Of a DNA stretch of 64,000 nucleotides, positions 9,800 to 18,381 are shown one piece after another (positions within the stretch are counted from its first letter, which is position 1; each line of letters starts with the position of its first letter). Under the pieces are notes generated by a model. It ran no database searches. It had not been told where the DNA came from and worked only from the letters and a program-made list of their open reading frames with translations. The translations under genes were made by a program, and so were the position numbers. Source of the DNA: CAVTJX01 sp963735175. GTDB lineage: Bacteria > Electryoneota > RPQS01. The stretch spans positions 62,001-126,000 of the forward strand of contig CAVTJX010000003.1 of NCBI GenBank assembly GCA_963735175.1. Direction: 5' to 3'.

Positions 9800-10333
9800 G
9801 TGCGCAAATCGCCGCGCCTCAAGGGATTTGACTACGCCGCCGCGACCGGCTTTTTCATCACGCTCTGCACACACGATCGGCAAGGCACATTGGGCGTTGT
9901 TCGTGGCGGCACCATGGAACTGAATCCCAGCGGTGCGATTGCGGAGGAATGCTGGCGGAATTTGCCGCAACACTTTCCGTCAATTGTCCCGGATGAGTTC
10001 GTAGTGATGCCCAACCATTTGCATGCGATTCTCTTTCTGGTGTCGGCAGATGAGCTTGCCGTAATGAATGCCGATGCGTATGATGCGATCGCGGAAGGTG
10101 CCGGGCACACTGCCACGCTCAGCGAAGGGATTCGCTTCTTTAAAACTACGTCCGCCAAGCGGATCAACCGGCTTCGGGGCACTCCCGGTGTTCCTGTGTG
10201 GCAGCGCAGTTTTTATGACCATGTGATTCGCCACAATGATCACATTGACACCATTCGCAACTACATCCTGCAGAATCCAGAGCGTTGGGAACTGGATGGC
10301 GAGGCATTGCACGGGCGGGTTGCGAAGACTTAA
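9800..10333 (+). CDS. REP-associated tyrosine transposase (RAYT, Y1/IS200-like HUH)
   Basis: GTG 9800. A 177-residue Y1_Tnp domain protein. Seen: FFITLCTHDRQGTLG near the N-terminus, the HUH metal site PNHLHAIL (His73 and His75), and a C-terminal helix NYILQNPERW with the candidate nucleophile Tyr155. RAYTs nick and rejoin single-stranded DNA at REP hairpins and are thought to spread REPs rather than themselves. The match to that class is strengthened by the flanking inverted REPs. The last residues (GRVAKT) and the TAA stop (10331-10333) lie inside the right REP. The gene is intact, with one unbroken frame. Confidence 0.88.
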   Translation: MRKSPRLKGFDYAAATGFFITLCTHDRQGTLGVVRGGTMELNPSGAIAEECWRNLPQHFPSIVPDEFVVMPNHLHAILFLVSADELAVMNADAYDAIAEGAGHTATLSEGIRFFKTTSAKRINRLRGTPGVPVWQRSFYDHVIRHNDHIDTIRNYILQNPERWELDGEALHGRVAKT

Positions 10334-10347
10334 CCCGCCCCTACACA
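10309..10347 (-). repeat. Right REP of the RAYT unit
   Basis: ACGGGCGGGTTGCGAAGACT, then TAACCCGCCCCTACA. It is the inverse of the left REP with one base missing on each side of the centre. It encodes the last codons and the stop of the transposase. Confidence 0.8.
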
Positions 10348-10380
10348 GATAATATTCGCATTGCACCGGGAAGATCGCCC

Positions 10381-11050
10381 ATGTTCATCGGCCATTTTGC
10401 GGCGGGGTTTGCGCTGAAGGGGGCGGAGAAACGCGTGCCGCTGCCGTGGCTGCTGCTGGCGGCAATGTGGATGGACATTGTGTGGGACGTGCTGCTGCTC
10501 ACGGGTCTCGAGGCGGCGCGCATCGTGCCGGGCATTACCGTCGCCAATCCGCTCGATCTCTACGATTATCCGTTTAGCCACAGCCTGCTGTTTGCGCTGC
10601 TGTGGGCCGGGCTGTTTTATCTGCTGCCGCGCGCTGTGCCCATCGCCCGTGCCGCCGGCCGCAACCGCGTGGGGCTGATATTGGCGGCGGCGGTGCTTCT
10701 CGCACTGGGTGCTGGACTTCATCGTGCATCGACCCGACCTGGCGCTGACCCCCGGCGCGTCGCCGAAATTCGGCTTGGGGTTGTGGAACCACACACTGCC
10801 GTCGGCGCTGCTGGAAATCGCGCTCTACACGGTAGGCGTCTGGATTTATCTGCGGGCGACGTGCAATCCCACGCATCGCGGCCTGTGGGGTTTTATGACT
10901 CTCGCAATGATTCTCTTCGCCCTTTTTCTGGCAAGTCTCCTAAGCCCTCCGCCGCCCAACATCCACGTCGTGGCGTGGTCGGGCTTGATCGGGGCACTGG
11001 TCACGCTGCTCGCCACAATCTGGATCGACCGGCGGCGCATGGCGGCATAA
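10381..11050 (+). CDS. YdjM/DUF457-like membrane-bound metal-dependent hydrolase (one apparent indel)
   Basis: ATG 10381 gives MFIGHFAAGFALKG, typical of the YdjM/DUF457 inner-membrane family. His residues sit at the start (FIGHF) and in YPFSHSLL, and VLSHWVLDFIVHRPD follows after a one-base correction near 10698. About six hydrophobic segments are visible, ending in a basic DRRRMAA. Corrected length is about 222 residues. The hydrolase activity of the family is predicted, not proven. The stop at 11050 is followed 9 bases later by the LolC/E start, so the two may be co-transcribed. Confidence 0.75.
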
Positions 11051-11059
11051 GGAATTTCT

Positions 11060-12284
11060 TTGCAAACCAACGTCTACGTCGCGCTGCGCTATTTGCGCTC
11101 GCGCTCGCATAGCGGGTTCATCTCGCTCATCAGTTATCTTTCCATCGGCGGCGTGACGCTGGGCGTGGCCGCGCTGCTCATCGTTTTGTCTGTGATGAAC
11201 GGCTTCGAAAGCGAAGTCCGCGAACGGATCCTTGGCGCGGACGCGCATTTGCGTCTCGGCAGCTACGGCGAAAAGGGTCTGGCGGAATGGCCCGAGGCCG
11301 CGCAGATCGTGCGCGGGATCCCGCATGTCACCGGTGCGTCGCCCTACATTTTCGAAAAGGCGATGCTGCGGGTCAAGAATCAGAGCGAGGGGATGATGGT
11401 GCGCGGCGTAGACGCGGCTACCCTCGCCGAGGTGAGCGAACTGCCCCGGCACATCACGCGCGGCGCGTTCAAGTTCGACGCCAACGGCCTGCCCGGCATG
11501 ATCCTCGGCCGCTTCCTGGCCGACCGTCTCGGCGTCGGCCTCGGCGATACGGTCGTGGTGTTCAGCGCGGCGGGGATGAGTTCCAGCTTTTCCGCGCCCG
11601 CCGTGGGCCGCTTTGTGCTGACCGGCGTCTTTCAGACCGGTCTCTTCGAGTTCGACGACCTCATCGGTTATGTCGATATCGCCGCCGCGCAGAACCTCTT
11701 CAAGCGCGGCGACCGCGTTGACGGCCTCGAAATCCGTCTCGACGATATGGACATGGCCGCCACGGTCAAGCCGCTGGTCGAGCAGAAATTCAACGGCCAG
11801 AACTACTACGTGCAGACGTGGTTTGAACTGCGCAAAACCCTGTTCTCGTGGATGAAGATCGAAAAGTGGATGTGGACGATCATCCTCTCGCTCGTGATTG
11901 TCGTCGCGGCGTTCAATATTCTTCTCCACGCTGATCATGGTGGCGATGGAAAAGCGCCGCGACATCGGCATCCTCAAGGCGATGGGCGCGCGTGACCGCG
12001 ACATCGCCCGCATCTTCAGCACCCAGGGACTGATCGTCGGGCTGGTGGGTTCGGCGCTGGGGACGCTGATCGGCTTCCTGATTCTGCTTGGCCAGCTCCG
12101 CTACAAGTGGGTGGCCCTGCCTTCGGATATTTATTTTCTCGAAGCCCTGCCGGTGCGGATGCAGGTTTTCGATTTCGTGCTGGTGGCGGTGATCGCGGTG
12201 CTGCTCTCCTATCTCGGAGCGGTTTACCCGGCGCGCCGCGCCGCCCGCCTCGCCCCGGTGGATGCGATTCGCGATGTCGGCTGA
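11060..12284 (+). CDS. Lipoprotein-releasing ABC permease, LolC/LolE type (one apparent indel)
   Basis: TTG 11060 follows AAGGA. The N-terminal segment reads ALRYLRSRSHSGFISLISYLS, with the first membrane helix in GGVTLGVAALLIVLSVMNGF. A large periplasmic MacB-like domain covers roughly residues 45-265. FtsX-like C-terminal helices follow with the family signature MVAMEKRRDIGILKAMGA. The frame changes near 11926 and one extra base accounts for it. Corrected length is about 408 residues, normal for LolC/E. In the Lol system it works with the ATPase LolD to extract lipoproteins from the inner membrane. No lolD is visible nearby. LolC versus LolE cannot be decided. Confidence 0.85.
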
Positions 12285-12333
12285 CGATAATGCTACGCTG
12301 GAATTTTGAGATCATGGAGGATCGATCCGATTC

Positions 12334-13104
12334 ATGAGCAAAACTGACGAACAGAAACTGGCCAAGGGCATGTACCGCCTGTCGCGCACGGAGCAGGACG
12401 CGGCGGTGCCCAGGGTGTTCCGGCGCTACTGGGCTAACCTGGCGCGCAAGAATTCCTACTATAATCGCGATTTCATGCTGGAATGGGCGCAGGGCCTGGA
12501 ATCACTGCCGGTGCTCGAAGCGGGTTGCGGCGACGACTCCACCCTGCGCGCCAAGAATCCGCCCCTGACGCAGATGGTCGGAGTCGATCCCGGCCTCGAA
12601 GATATCAAGAAGAATCCCGTGCCTGCGCACAAGGCGCTCGGCGTGCTCGAAAACCTGCCCTTCGCCGAAAATTCTTTCGCCGCCGTGTACAGCGATTCGG
12701 TTTTTGAACATATCGAGGATCCGCGCCGCGTCTGCGCCGAAATCTTCCGCGTCACCCGGCCCGGCGGCAAGGTGTTGATCAACACCAACAGCGTCTTCAA
12801 CCCGTTCATGTTCCCCAACAAGTTCATGAACATTCGCCAGCGCGAATGGATCAAAACACGGTTCAAGATCATCAGCGAGGGCACGTATAAGGCGCCCTAC
12901 CGCATCAATACCCGCCGCCGCCTGGTCAAATATCTGCGCGGAGCCGGCTTCGTCAATATTCAGATTTATCGCTGGGGCCTGCCGGCAATCTATCGCCCGC
13001 GCTGGATGCTCGTGCTGCAACTGATGATGGAACTCGTGGCCGAAATCCCGCTCTTCTGCGGGCTCAAGCATCGCCTCATGGCCACCTGCGAAAAACCGCG
13101 CTGA
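12334..13104 (+). CDS. Class I SAM-dependent methyltransferase
   Basis: ATG 12334, 256 residues, intact. The SAM-binding motif I reads VLEAGCGDDS (about residue 65). Motif II is MVGVDPG, and the post-motif stretch FAAVYSDSVFEHIEDP is followed by FRVTRPGGKVLINT, all typical of Methyltransf_11. Hydrophobic and basic residues near the C-terminus (WMLVLQLMMELVAEIPLF) suggest membrane association. The downstream glycosyltransferase starts 5 bases after the stop, so it may modify a glycan or lipid-linked sugar, but the substrate is unknown. Confidence 0.8.
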   Translation: MSKTDEQKLAKGMYRLSRTEQDAAVPRVFRRYWANLARKNSYYNRDFMLEWAQGLESLPVLEAGCGDDSTLRAKNPPLTQMVGVDPGLEDIKKNPVPAHKALGVLENLPFAENSFAAVYSDSVFEHIEDPRRVCAEIFRVTRPGGKVLINTNSVFNPFMFPNKFMNIRQREWIKTRFKIISEGTYKAPYRINTRRRLVKYLRGAGFVNIQIYRWGLPAIYRPRWMLVLQLMMELVAEIPLFCGLKHRLMATCEKPR

Positions 13105-13108
13105 ATCC

Positions 13109-14626
13109 GTGAAGCGCGACCTGACAATCGTATTGCTGATTCTCGCCGCCGCGTTGCTGCTGCGCTTGCCGCTGCTCGGTTACAGCTTCTATGGCGACGA
13201 GGGCTTTTCGCTGCTGCGCGACAGCCAACAGTTGCTGACGGACACCGAGGACCGTTTCCGGCCCGTGTTTTTCACGCTGCTCTATCTCTGGCGGCAGACT
13301 CGGGTTCCACGGCGAGATCGGTCTGCGGTTGCTGCCGCTGTGCTTCGGCCTCGCGCAGATTCCGTTCGCCTATGCCATCGGCCGCCGGCTGGGCAGACCG
13401 CCGCCTCGCCACCGCCTACACGGTGCTGATCGCGGTCTCGCCGATGCTGGTCGAGTTCTCGCAGGAATTACGGATGTACTCGCTGGTGGCCCTGTTGGCC
13501 TTGTGGCAGGTGTGGCTGCTGCTCGATCTGCTCGAGCATCGTACGTGGGGACGCTGGCTGGCATTTATTGCCGTCGCCGTCGTGGGGATGTACACGCACC
13601 TGCATTATGCGCTCTTTTTGGTGGGCCTTCTCGGTCACGTTGTTCCGTGAACGCCGGACGATTCCGCTGGGCTGGTCGGTGTTGGCGATGGGTGCGGTGG
13701 TGCTGCTTTACCTGCCCAACCTTCACAATCTGCAGGAATTCGTCGCTCGCCGCGGCGGCGAATACGCCGTGCATTTGCCCAGCGCCATGCCCAAGCTCGT
13801 GGCTGCCTTTGCCGTCGGATTCAGCTACTTTGCGCTATCCGACCAGGGGCTTGGTCGCGCCGTGGGTTCCAGCGATCTCGCCCACAACCTCCCGCTGGCG
13901 CTGTTAGTCGGCCTGCCCGCACTGCTGATTCTGGGCGGACTCCTGCGGCGGCACATCAGCGGCCCGCGCGACCGCGCGCTCTGGCTTGGCTACGAGACCT
14001 TTGCAATTCCCGTGATCCTCGCCTTCGTCGCCAGCATGATTACGCAGCAGTATTGGCTCCAGCCCAAATACGTGATCTTTTCCGCCCCCTTTGCGCTCTG
14101 GCTGATCGCCCTCGGTTTTTGCGATCTCCCCGGCCGCTTGCTTAAGCTCTTCACCACGCTCGTCGGAGCGGCGGTGATTGCGGTCTCCCTCGCCCATTTC
14201 TGGAGTCCCGAATTCTACGGCCGCCGCGAAAACTGGCGCGACACGGCCAGCTATCTGCGCGACCACATGACGCCGCAATCGGTGGTACTCGTCGTTCCCG
14301 GCACTTACCGGTTACTGGATTATTACTGGCCCGACGCGCCCCGCTACCGGGAAGCGATCTTTGTGCCCGACGTTGCCGGTCCCGTCACTCCCTTTGTTCA
14401 TCGCCTGCGCAGTCACCTCGAAGGCAAGACCGACATCTACTACTTGTGGTTTGACATCCGCCAGAACATCGCCGATCCGCGCGACATGCTGCTGCACTCC
14501 CTCGATTATCTGGGCGTCCGCTCGCAGACACGGAATTTTAATCCGCGTCTTAAGCTCTACCACTGGCGGCTCGAACCGCAGCCGGACTCACCTCCGGTCA
14601 CGACACCCCTCGTCCCCGCTTCATAG
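13109..14626 (+). CDS. GT39-type (ArnT/PMT-like) membrane glycosyltransferase (three apparent indels)
   Basis: GTG 13109, 5 bases after the methyltransferase stop. The first helix is followed by YGDEGFSLLR, matching the acidic motif after TM1 in GT39/GT83 enzymes, which use polyprenyl-phosphate sugars on the outer face of the inner membrane. Frame changes near 13300, 13393 and 13627 each fit one extra base. Joined, the protein reads GLRLLPLCFGLAQIPFAYAIG, then SPMLVEFSQELRMYSLVALLA, then many further helices. It ends at TAG 14626 after about 504 residues, normal for the family. The acceptor is unknown. Confidence 0.78.
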
Positions 14627-14642
14627 GTCTGACTTTCGAATT

Positions 14643-15805
14643 ATGCCTCGACTCCGCACTCTCCTTCTTCTCCTGTTGCCGTTTTTCCTGCTCTCCTGCG
14701 AAGAGGAACAGAGCGAAGTTTATACCAGCGAATTCCTCGAAGCCGCGGCGCCCGCTCCCGATGGCGGTTACATCCTCGCCGGGCGCGGCGTGCGCACCGA
14801 CGGCGATTACGAAGACGCCGACGGCTACCTTGTGCGCCTCGACCAGAACGGCGGCACGCTCTGGGAGCATCGCTACGATCTCGGCCCCTTCGGCGGCATT
14901 CAGGCCGTGCGCGTGCAGCCCGACGGGAGTATTCTTGCCGCGGGGATCTATCGCCCGCTGGGCGGCAGTCCGGTCTTTCTCCTGCAAGCCGCGAGCGATG
15001 GCAGTTTCACTTGGACTCCGCGCTCCGGCTGTCGGCGGGTTCACCTATCCCACAGCCACGCGGCCCACGGCGGACGGCGGCTTTCTTCTGGGCGGGCATG
15101 ACGCAGAGCAGCCTCGGCCAGTTGCGGCTCGTGAAGTGCGACGCCGAGGCCAACGTCACCCTCGATCGCACCTACAACGAACTGGCGAATCTCACCTGTT
15201 CCGATGCCGTGGAAACCGCGGACGGTAACATCGTGCTGCTTTGCCGCCTGATTTCCAGCAATCGGTTGTACCTTATTAAGACGGGCACAAACGGCGACAC
15301 GCTCTGGACGCGGCCGCTGGGAACCATTAATAGTGTCAACATCGAGGATGTGCTCACGGAGCTGCCCTCGGGGGATCTGTGGTCGCCACGGCCAACGATC
15401 CGGCCAGCGCGGGTTTCGGAACCTATGACATTGTGCTCTACCGCACGAATGCCGCGGGCGAGAGTCGACGCAGCCACATCCCCTGTCCTCATCGACACGC
15501 AGGTGCCGTTTGCCATGGCGGGGCTGGCGGATGATGGCGTGATTCTCGCGGGTCTCACGCGGCCCGAAACCGACACGGCGCAGGATTTTCTGATGGTGCG
15601 CACTGCCGCGAGCGGCGCCGCCATCTTCACTCATACTTATAACATCTCCGCCGATGACCGCGCCACCTTTGTTCTACCGGCGGCAGACGGGGGTTTCGTC
15701 TTTGGCGGCTACACCACGGCCTCCGGCCGCGCGGGCTTTGACGGCTGCGCGTTGAAGATCGACGCCAGCGGCGCCCTCCAATGGCAGCATCTCTACGGCC
15801 GATAG
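14643..15805 (+). CDS. Propeller-like lipoprotein (several apparent indels)
   Basis: ATG 14643. The signal peptide is rich in Leu and ends in a lipobox-like LLSCEE. The repeated module APDGGYILAGRG, YLVRLDQNGGTLWEHRY, QPDGSILAAG, ADGGFLLGG and PAADGGFVFGGYT recurs about every 50-60 residues, as in beta-propeller-like repeats of secreted FCB proteins. Frame changes occur near 15020-15030, 15098, 15376 and 15480; one (15376) looks like a lost base. The two related proteins are at 24467-25956 (minus) and 36953-38257. There is no NPFN sorting domain; the lipid anchor probably holds it at the envelope. Function unknown. Confidence 0.65.
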
Positions 15806-15824
15806 CATTCATCTGCACAGAACA

Positions 15825-15861
15825 AAACGCGGGCCGGGAAAACATTTCCCGGCCCGCGTTT
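15825..15861. terminator. Perfect 17-bp hairpin terminator
   Basis: AAACGCGGGCCGGGAAA (15825-15841) pairs fully with TTTCCCGGCCCGCGTTT (15845-15861) over a 3-base loop. It lies 20 bases after the propeller lipoprotein stop. A-rich and T-rich ends let it act in both directions, also ending the minus-strand gene that stops at 16153. Confidence 0.85.
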
Positions 15862-15888
15862 GCATTTCCATGTCATCGTCGATTCCGC

Positions 15889-16126
15889 TTAGGCGGCGGG
15901 CTCTGCCCCGCCGCATTTCGTTTGAAGAGCAACGCGTCATCTGCTCCGTATACCAGAGACGGGCGGAGCCCGACGCTAGAATATTCGGGTACTGTTTACG
16001 CGCGTGGTGCGGAAATCCCGCGCGGCGACGATAGATCTCATCACAGTCCACGACGACACACACCGTAGGGGCGCGATTTGTCGCGCTCGCGGGCGGGTTG
16101 CGGAAGACCTTAACCCACCCCTACAT
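15889..16126. repeat. Intergenic repeat cluster (three families)
   Basis: The 15862-16152 gap has no convincing gene. It holds the GGCGGGCTCTGCCCCGCC hairpin (15889-15919, second copy at 26110-26140), a GTAGGGGCGCGATTTGTCGC hairpin (16065-16088) and a REP of the RAYT family (16088-16126; GGGCGGGTTGCGGAAGACC then TTAACCCACCCCTACA). Confidence 0.7.
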
Positions 16127-16152
16127 CGTAGGCTGCGATCATCGTTCTGCGT

Positions 16153-18234
16153 TCATTCCTGCGGCTTGTAGATCGCGTCCATGTGCTCGCCCAGATCCAG
16201 CGCCAACCGCTGGGCTTTGGCAATCACGAAGTCTTCGGGGATGCGGATCCGCTTCAGTTCCTCGAACTGCTGCCGCGCCGCCAGCGTGTCGTGCCGCGCC
16301 AGCGCCATGCGCGCGAGGGCAATGCGCGACGGAGCATAGGCTGCGTGACGCTTAAGCGAAAGCTGCAACAAGCTGTCGGCCTGCGAACTGTCGGGCAGCT
16401 CCAATGCCAGCATCGCCGCCTTATACGGAATCTCCGGCGAGGCCGGATCGATTGCCATCGCCTTGTCCAGCGCGGCCAGCGCGCGGGCGGGACGCTTCAG
16501 CACAAACTCGATCATCGCGCGGTTGATCCAGATGTCCACTGGCGCGTCCTTGTCCGCCGGAAATCGCTGATCCAGAAACTTCAGCGCTTCCTCCCAGTTG
16601 CCGTCTTCGGTATACTGATAAAGGTCTTCCAGAAAGTTTTCCAGCGGCGCGCCCTGCACCGAATCCGGCGGCGCTACGCCGGCCAGCGCGAACTCCGCGC
16701 GGGCGTCGTCGAAATTTCCCAGCGACCACAGAATCCGCGCCAGTCCAATGCGCGCTTCCGTGTGATCGGGCTTGATGGCCAGCGTGCGCACGAACAGCGG
16801 CATCGCGTCCATTGTCCGCCCGCGATCCATCGCGCCCACCGCCATGTTGTAATAGTCGTTCCACGGCATCGTGGCCTGATGCACCGTACGCGAGGGGAAG
16901 TTCACCACCACCAGGGCCGCGAGGTACACGCCGCAGGCGAGAATCAGCGCGCGGTGTTCGCGCTGTGACACCTGCCGCGCGATTTCCACAAAGAAACAGC
17001 CTGCCGCCGGCAACAGCGCCAGTACCAGCGGATAGCGGTATTCCGACGAACTGAAAAAGAGCAGCACGCCACCCACGTAGGCAAAGGTGTACAGCCAGAG
17101 CAATTTCACGTCGGGCCGCCGCCGCCACGCGAGGAACATCCCCGCCGCGGCAAACGGCAGCAGCAATCCCCAGCGCATCGGCAGCGCGCGGAGCAACGGA
17201 CTGAATCCGGCCACGCCGCGAAACGACAGATTGTTGGGAATCTCCTCGCGTTGCAGGGTCAGCCACAGTTTTTTCAGCTCCAGCCGCAGCCAGCCGCCGG
17301 GATTGTGCACGATGTCGTCCAGCGCCTGCAAGCCCCAATAGCGTGACGCCTGGTTCAGCGACATTTCATGGCCCGTGCGCTTCGCCGCTTCCGCGCGATA
17401 ACCCTCGGCTTCACGTATCGGATCGAACGACGTGATAAAATTGAGTTCGTCATACATCCCCGACGCGCCGGCGCGGTTGCCGATGAAAAAGTTAATCCCG
17501 CCCGAGGACGTCGTGAGGATCGGACTGCCCGAGACCCGCCAGTTGCGGACCAGCACCGGCCCCAGCACCACCAGCATGGCCAGTCCCAAAAACGCCAACT
17601 GCTTAACCCAGCCCGCCCCGTGGCGCTTGGCGATCCAGAATGCCAGTACGACGGCAAACACCAGCACCAGCGGCCGGGCCAGCGCCGAGAGGGCCAACGC
17701 CGCCCCGATCGCCAGCCAGATCGCGTCCGGCGCGGGTTTCGTATTCGTCGCCACCAGATCGGTCTTCGTGATCAGCAGCCAGAGCGCCAGCGCGTTCAAA
17801 AACAGGATCAATGAGGCGCTGAGCAGTACGCCGTCAAAGTAGGCCCACGGGGCGTACAGCGCGGCGATCAAACCGGTGATCAGCGCCGCGGTGTCGCCGA
17901 AGAGTTTTCGCGTAAAGCTGATCAGCGCCGCCAATGTCCCCACCGACAGCGCGATCTGCGCGACCACGACGACGGACACGGAGATCGCTCCCAAACCCTT
18001 GAACAACCCGGCCAGGAACACCGGGTACAGCGGCGAGAGCCAGAATGGCCCCTGTGGGTGACCGTGGCCCTGGGCCAGATTGGCCGCCCATGAAAGATAA
18101 AAATCGCTGTCCAGGATCGGCAACGGATACAGCGGCGATGCCAGCAGTTGACGCAGCAACAGCAGGCGCACGGCAACGAACAGCCCGCCAATCGCGAGGG
18201 CAAACAGCAGGAAGCGGCGAGGGACAGACGGCAT
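16153..18234 (-). CDS. GT39-type membrane glycosyltransferase with C-terminal TPR region
   Basis: ATG at 18234, 693 residues, intact. An N-terminal helix is followed by YPLPILDSDFYLSWAANLAQG, where the acidic pair fits the catalytic motif after TM1 of PMT_2/GT39 enzymes. About ten membrane segments run to residue 440. The C-terminal 230 residues are soluble and TPR-like (ALAIKPDHTEARIGLARILWSLG, ALAALDKAMAIDPASPE, ALARHDTLAARQQFEEL), probably on the periplasmic side. The fusion of a GT39 core to TPRs is common in FCB candidate phyla. No good Shine-Dalgarno is seen. The substrate is unknown. Confidence 0.78.
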   Translation of the reverse strand: MPSVPRRFLLFALAIGGLFVAVRLLLLRQLLASPLYPLPILDSDFYLSWAANLAQGHGHPQGPFWLSPLYPVFLAGLFKGLGAISVSVVVVAQIALSVGTLAALISFTRKLFGDTAALITGLIAALYAPWAYFDGVLLSASLILFLNALALWLLITKTDLVATNTKPAPDAIWLAIGAALALSALARPLVLVFAVVLAFWIAKRHGAGWVKQLAFLGLAMLVVLGPVLVRNWRVSGSPILTTSSGGINFFIGNRAGASGMYDELNFITSFDPIREAEGYRAEAAKRTGHEMSLNQASRYWGLQALDDIVHNPGGWLRLELKKLWLTLQREEIPNNLSFRGVAGFSPLLRALPMRWGLLLPFAAAGMFLAWRRRPDVKLLWLYTFAYVGGVLLFFSSSEYRYPLVLALLPAAGCFFVEIARQVSQREHRALILACGVYLAALVVVNFPSRTVHQATMPWNDYYNMAVGAMDRGRTMDAMPLFVRTLAIKPDHTEARIGLARILWSLGNFDDARAEFALAGVAPPDSVQGAPLENFLEDLYQYTEDGNWEEALKFLDQRFPADKDAPVDIWINRAMIEFVLKRPARALAALDKAMAIDPASPEIPYKAAMLALELPDSSQADSLLQLSLKRHAAYAPSRIALARMALARHDTLAARQQFEELKRIRIPEDFVIAKAQRLALDLGEHMDAIYKPQE

Positions 18235-18293
18235 AGGGCAGTTCCCACGGGTACGTTATTGATCGCACTAAGATAACGGGCTGGCAGCAAAAA

Positions 18294-18325
18294 AACAAGC
18301 CCCCGGCCATGAACGGGGGCTTGTT
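18294..18325 (-). terminator. Terminator of the FG-GAP gene
   Basis: AACAAGCCCCCG (18294-18305) pairs with CGGGGGCTTGTT (18314-18325). On the minus strand it is followed by a run of T (complement of A at 18289-18295). It lies downstream of the gene that stops at 18382. Confidence 0.85.
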
Positions 18326-18381
18326 GACAGGCGCGGCAGGGGGAGAGGGACCCTGTCGTGCCTCTGATTGTGCTTTAGTGG

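Larger units (their letters stand above)
9691..10347. mobile_element. RAYT unit: transposase gene between inverted REPs
   Basis: A Y1/HUH transposase gene (9800-10333) lies between two copies of one palindromic repeat in opposite orientation: TGTAGGGGCGGGTTAAGG... at 9691-9730 and ...TTAACCCGCCCCTACA at 10309-10347. The pair are near-perfect inverse complements. This is the organisation of a REPtron, in which a single-copy RAYT acts on its own REPs. No target-site duplication is obvious. Solitary REPs of the same kind are at 1617-1657 and 16088-16126. Confidence 0.75.

Noticed and set aside
8144..9973. 609-codon minus-strand frame over lysS
   Set aside because: Opposes lysS with its class II motifs, and has no family features itself.
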